Shown piece by piece: positions 60,989-64,000 of a DNA stretch of 64,000 nucleotides (the first letter of the stretch is position 1; each line of letters opens with the position of its first letter). This stretch comes from Paracoccus chinensis (lineage in GTDB: Bacteria; Pseudomonadota; Alphaproteobacteria; Rhodobacterales; Rhodobacteraceae), in contig NZ_FNGE01000014.1 of NCBI RefSeq assembly GCF_900102885.1, forward strand, positions 16,364-80,363, in the 5' to 3' direction. The notes under the pieces were generated by a model. That model worked only from the letters and a program-made list of their open reading frames with translations, did no database searches and was not told where the DNA came from. A program made the translations under genes and the position numbers.

Positions 60989-61796
60989 CAAGCTATCCCT
61001 CTTCGGCTGGTGCGGCAGGCTGATCCTGCCTGTCGGTGCACGCCAGGCACCCACCACCGGCCTTGCCTTGCAAGAACATCAAGCAACCCACTGCAACGCC
61101 GCGGCCCGCAGGATGTTCCATGTTCCAGAACCGGAGTTGGCGGCCCTTCCGCCGGCTCCCTGTTCCGGCGAACCGCTTCGCTCTGACGGCAAGTTCCGAG
61201 ACCCTCGGCGAGAGCGGTCGCGGAGAAAAAGCCTTCGGCACCTGCCGCAGCAGGCTGCCCCGCGCATCCATGTGTTGCCCTGGAGATTTGCTGGCCAAGA
61301 CTCGATCATCCCGGACTGGATGGAATCCGCGTTCCGCTCAGCCAAGCTGGACTGTCAGCATGCAAGGCCACCCGGACGGACTTGCAGGGTTGAATGATCC
61401 GCAGTCGCGCAGGAACCGGCTGCAGAGCGACAGCTTGCCGCCCGAGCCTCGGACCTTGACCGCCAGGATGTATCACCTTCTTGCCGCAGTGAATGTAGCC
61501 CGGGTGTGCAGCAAATGCTGAACAGAGCGCGGGCCACATGCAGACAGATCAGCTTAGAACAACGACTGAAGCTGAAACTGAAGAGGGGATCTGGCGGACA
61601 GTGAGCCTGCCATTGTCGTGCTTTACAAATGACATACCGTTGCAGGCGCGCGACTACAGCGCGCGCAGATGGACAGCCTGAAGCGCTACTGCAGCAAGGG
61701 ACAGCAGCCCGTCCGCGTTGAGCGCATGAACGTCAAGAGCGGCGGGCAGGTGGTCGTGGGGAACGTCACCAGGAGAGACTGGCCACCTATTGCTGA
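60989..61796. other. Intergenic region, low coding content
   Basis: About 800 bases with no intact gene. Several short open frames on both strands show no family resemblance, and base composition drops below that of the surrounding genes. The last third contains the gene remnant at 61633. The segment up to 61100 presumably holds the promoter of the IorAB-like genes. Confidence 0.5.
61633..61785 (+). pseudogene. Remnant of a conserved accessory-genome protein (C-terminal part)
   Basis: A frame beginning after a TGA at 61630 reads ARLQRAQMDSLKRY, then GQQPVRVERMNV and SGGQVVVGNV. This matches, as I recall, the C-terminal pattern of a small protein common in mobile and accessory regions of alphaproteobacteria (ALKRYR-GG-Q-VTVQHV-V--GGQAIVGNV). 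The N-terminal part is missing, so it is a decayed copy. Confidence 0.4.
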
Positions 61797-62528
61797 CTAC
61801 CGCCCTAAAAGCCTGCTCATCAGCCGGCCGATTATAGATCTGCCTTCGCTCGCAGGCGGCGTTGGGACTGAACTCCGCTGCGGCAATGGGGATGCCTTCG
61901 GCGCGGCCTGAACGGGCGCTGGGGATGCGTTCTGCCTTGCCGCCGCAGGCGCAGGCTTTGCCTGACGATTGGCTGCATGGGTCGCAATGAGGTCCATCAG
62001 CGGCGGTGACAACGTGTCATAGGGAGGAAGCCCGAGTTCACGCAGCCGCGCCCGGATGGCATCCATTCGATCTGGATTGACGCCAGATTCGATGACCGAA
62101 CTGACGAAGGCTGCGAATTCCGGCGCGGACCACCCCTCCTCTTCCGACAGTTCGGTGTGGACGAAGTCCAACCCGTAGAACGGATGGTCCCTATTCTCGA
62201 TCCGACCATACATGTGCACGCCGCAATCGCGGCAGGCATAGCGCTGGATTGCCGCGTCCTTGTCGACGATCTGCAGCTTGTCGCCGTTCTCCAGGACCTT
62301 GATCGCGTCGCGCGAGACGACGGCCACCTGGCTGAAGATCGCACCCTCCGGCTTCCAGCACTTGGTGCAGCCACAGACATGGTTATGGGCAGTCTGCGCA
62401 CCCACACGAATCTTCACAAGTCTATTCGTGCAATGGCAGGTCAGAACGCCTCCGGAAAATTCCGGATTGCCCTGCTTCACGCCATTGTCGACTGCAGGAT
62501 GAATGCGCACGCGCTGGTTGGTTGCCAT
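61797..62528 (-). CDS. gfa: Glutathione-dependent formaldehyde-activating enzyme (Gfa) with C-terminal extension
   Basis: Promotes condensation of formaldehyde with glutathione to S-hydroxymethylglutathione, the first step of GSH-linked formaldehyde oxidation. The zinc-ligand cysteines are in LTCHCTN (about 31-33), VCGCTKCW (about 52-57) and [10 protein letters not shown] (about 98-101). The core ends near residue 190, the usual length; about 50 extra residues follow, an Ala/Pro-rich linker and a basic amphipathic end ([14 protein letters not shown]), which may bind membranes. GGGGAGG precedes the ATG at 62528. No GSH-formaldehyde dehydrogenase gene is adjacent. Confidence 0.87.
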   Translation of the reverse strand: MATNQRVRIHPAVDNGVKQGNPEFSGGVLTCHCTNRLVKIRVGAQTAHNHVCGCTKCWKPEGAIFSQVAVVSRDAIKVLENGDKLQIVDKDAAIQRYACRDCGVHMYGRIENRDHPFYGLDFVHTELSEEEGWSAPEFAAFVSSVIESGVNPDRMDAIRARLRELGLPPYDTLSPPLMDLIATHAANRQAKPAPAAARQNASPAPVQAAPKASPLPQRSSVPTPPASEGRSIIGRLMSRLLGR

Positions 62529-63429
62529 GGTCCTCCCCTCCAATGACTGGATTATCTCAGGTTCTGCCAGGTCGCAGGTATTGGTAAGCTACCAGAAAGT
62601 GGCAGATGAAACTTCTAAAAACGGCGCTGTGCAGCGCGGGAGAGCGGGTGGATGACGAAAAGTGACGCTAATCCCATCGACCGGGCAAGTGCGGCACCCC
62701 GGTGAAGGGCGGCAGCCGAGCGGACGGGTCAATCCTGCCGCGCCCCCTGCCGTCACCAGCTGGAATGTATGCCGGGCTCCTGGCGCTTACGGGGGCGCCC
62801 CGCCCGACCGACTGTCCAGTCTTGAGTGACCAGCTGTTGCGGGGGGCTACGGGAACAAAATGGAGAAGCAACGTGCGCGGATACAATGAGACAGGTCGGC
62901 AGCATCCGTCCTACAGTGCAACCCACGGACCTTCAATATAGCTGTGAAAGGACAAGCGGCCCTCAAAGCAAGTGCAACATCTTTCCTACGGAATGGCTGC
63001 CATCGCCAACCCGACCAGTATCAGGGCGTCAATCAGCATAACTGCTGACGAGAGCAGGAAGTTGACCATGAGGCAAATCCTTGTTCGGCGAGATGTTTCA
63101 TCCCCAACGACAAAGACGCCAATTGGATGCATTCCTTTCCGTGACGCAGCCCGGAAAAATGAGTCAATCGAGCGGCAGCATTTCCAGAGGGCTGACGCGC
63201 GCAGGGTGACCTGGTTACCTTGGACATCCAGAACTCGAAGAGCGACCTGGCCCTGCACCTTTCATACGCAGCGCCTCGCCGCATGCCATAGCCGCCCGAG
63301 AGAGCCCGGCAGATCTTGAATCACGGACCCGAACGCCTTCTCAGACGAACCCACCTTTCCAAGCGATGAAGGCGGGCACGGATGAGACGACGGGGACTGG
63401 GCAACGATGTCCGCCGTTCAGCGTGTGCC
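62529..63429. other. Gene-poor region before the IS-interrupted gene
   Basis: About 900 bases without a recognisable gene. Short frames on both strands show no family similarity. The only one with a plausible ribosome site is a 27-residue minus-strand frame (63069 to 62986) encoding an almost wholly hydrophobic peptide, MVNFLLSSAVMLIDALIL onward. Composition is closer to even than in the rest of the window, consistent with decayed or acquired DNA. Confidence 0.4.
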
Positions 63430-63646
63430 TCACCAGATGAAGTCATCGGAAGCCAGACTGCTCAGCGACGTCCATTCAATCTTCAATGAATCGGTGCCGC
63501 GGTGGAAATAGACGTGACCTCCTGACTGGGACAGATGTGCCTGCACATCGGCGAAGCTATCGATTCCTTCAAAGCTGCTCAGATCAATCCGATCCTCGGC
63601 CCGGTCGAAGTTACGGATCGTGTCGGCGCCGTTGTTGAAGATGAAC
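63430..63646 (-). pseudogene. C-terminal fragment of an RTX-type secreted protein, cut by an IS
   Basis: The last 71 or so codons of a larger minus-strand gene: IFNNGADTIRNFDRAEDRIDLSSF, then FADVQAHLSQSG, and the ending LSSLASDDFIW. This is the C-terminal cap and type I secretion signal seen on hemolysin-type calcium-binding (RTX) proteins of Rhodobacteraceae (DRIDLS...ASDDF(I/V)(F/W)). The frame runs into the IS end at 63647, where the resemblance stops abruptly. The N-terminal part should lie on the far side of the IS, outside the window. Confidence 0.72.
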
Positions 63647-64000
63647 TGTCCACTTAACCTTCTTTCCGTGTTATTCAGGGAAGGGAGGATCAGGGCATGG
63701 GACGCACATCCACCACGGCGGAGCCGCAGAAGCGTGACGCGGGCACGAAGCTGGCGCAGCAGCGTCTGAGCGTGCTGGAACTGGCAAAGGAACTGGGGAA
63801 CGTCGCCGAGGCCTGTCGGCAGCGCGGCCTGGATCGGACCAGCTTTTACGAATGGAAGCGGCGGTTCCAGACGCAGGGCTTCGAGGGGCTGAAGGACCTG
63901 CCACCGATCCACAAGAGCCACCCGCAAACCACGCCGCCGGAGACAGTGGAGCGCATCAGGGCGCTGGCATTGGCGCATCCGGCCTATGGCTGCAACCGGT
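63647..64000 (+). mobile_element. Insertion sequence, left end (IS481-like), continues beyond window
   Basis: The element appears to start at TGTCCACTTAACC (63647), since the RTX reading frame is intact up to 63646 and the TGT terminus suits IS481-type elements. A transposase gene begins 50 bases inside. The right end and target duplication lie outside the window, so the exact boundary is provisional. Confidence 0.65.
63697..64000 (+). CDS. IS481-like transposase, N-terminal part
   Basis: 101 codons visible, running off the window. The N-terminal helix-turn-helix has LELAKELGNVAEACRQRGLDRTSFYEWKRRF (about 25-55), then GLKDLPPIHKSHPQTTPPE and the AHPAYGCNR start of the linker before the DDE catalytic core. 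This arrangement is typical of IS481-family (and related IS3-like) single-frame transposases. GGGAGG precedes the ATG at 63697. Confidence 0.82.
   Translation, partial: MGRTSTTAEPQKRDAGTKLAQQRLSVLELAKELGNVAEACRQRGLDRTSFYEWKRRFQTQGFEGLKDLPPIHKSHPQTTPPETVERIRALALAHPAYGCNR

Overview
The window is high-GC DNA (roughly two thirds G+C by eye), densely coded, with many ATGA/TGATG start-stop overlaps. Family content (MbfA-type iron exporter, a PHO-box-controlled PhoX, a glutathione-dependent formaldehyde-activating enzyme, IorAB-like oxidoreductases, an RTX-type secretion tail) points to an alphaproteobacterium of the Rhodobacteraceae, most likely Paracoccus or a close relative. This is inference from protein families, not a database match. 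No rRNA, tRNA or CRISPR array was seen.

Layout. 0-4 kb: tail of an Rrf2 regulator, then a sulfate importer operon (sbp-cysT-cysW-cysA). 4-10 kb, minus strand: an SDR, then (in transcription order) an Fe(III) importer fbpC-fbpA-fbpB followed by the iron exporter mbfA. 10-17 kb: housekeeping and accessory genes (quinone-reductase-like MDR, YoaK-type membrane protein, SDR, DUF1810, YaiI, a DUF1236 periplasmic protein, a formaldehyde-dehydrogenase-like zinc enzyme with a small membrane-protein partner, and 3-methyladenine glycosylase).

17.2-31.5 kb holds the most striking system: ten plus-strand genes, nearly all overlapping or within 2 bases. Four signalling genes (response regulator-PP2C phosphatase, STAS antagonist, HATPase switch kinase, hybrid histidine kinase with HPt) run straight into six cell-envelope genes (DUF3131 protein broken by an in-frame amber codon, membrane acyltransferase, BcsA-like GT2 synthase without PilZ, second DUF3131 protein, a low-complexity protein with a predicted beta-barrel tail, and a Tat-exported esterase). 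I read this as a partner-switch-controlled exopolysaccharide synthesis, modification and export locus.

31.5-45 kb: isochorismatase-type hydrolase, DEAD-box helicase, GIY-YIG-type protein, alpha-2-macroglobulin with PbpC, and PhoX behind a PHO box. 45.5-56 kb: a LysR regulator divergent from a nine-gene operon that pairs a PotABCD-like importer with a multi-subunit FAD/[2Fe-2S] amine or imino-acid dehydrogenase and a RidA-type imine deaminase; a separate DadA-like enzyme converges on it. 56-61 kb: TerC-family protein, a small secreted protein, and an IorAB-like molybdenum hydroxylase. 61-64 kb is a decaying accessory end: sparse genes, gene remnants, gfa, and an insertion sequence that has cut off the C-terminus of an RTX-type secreted protein.
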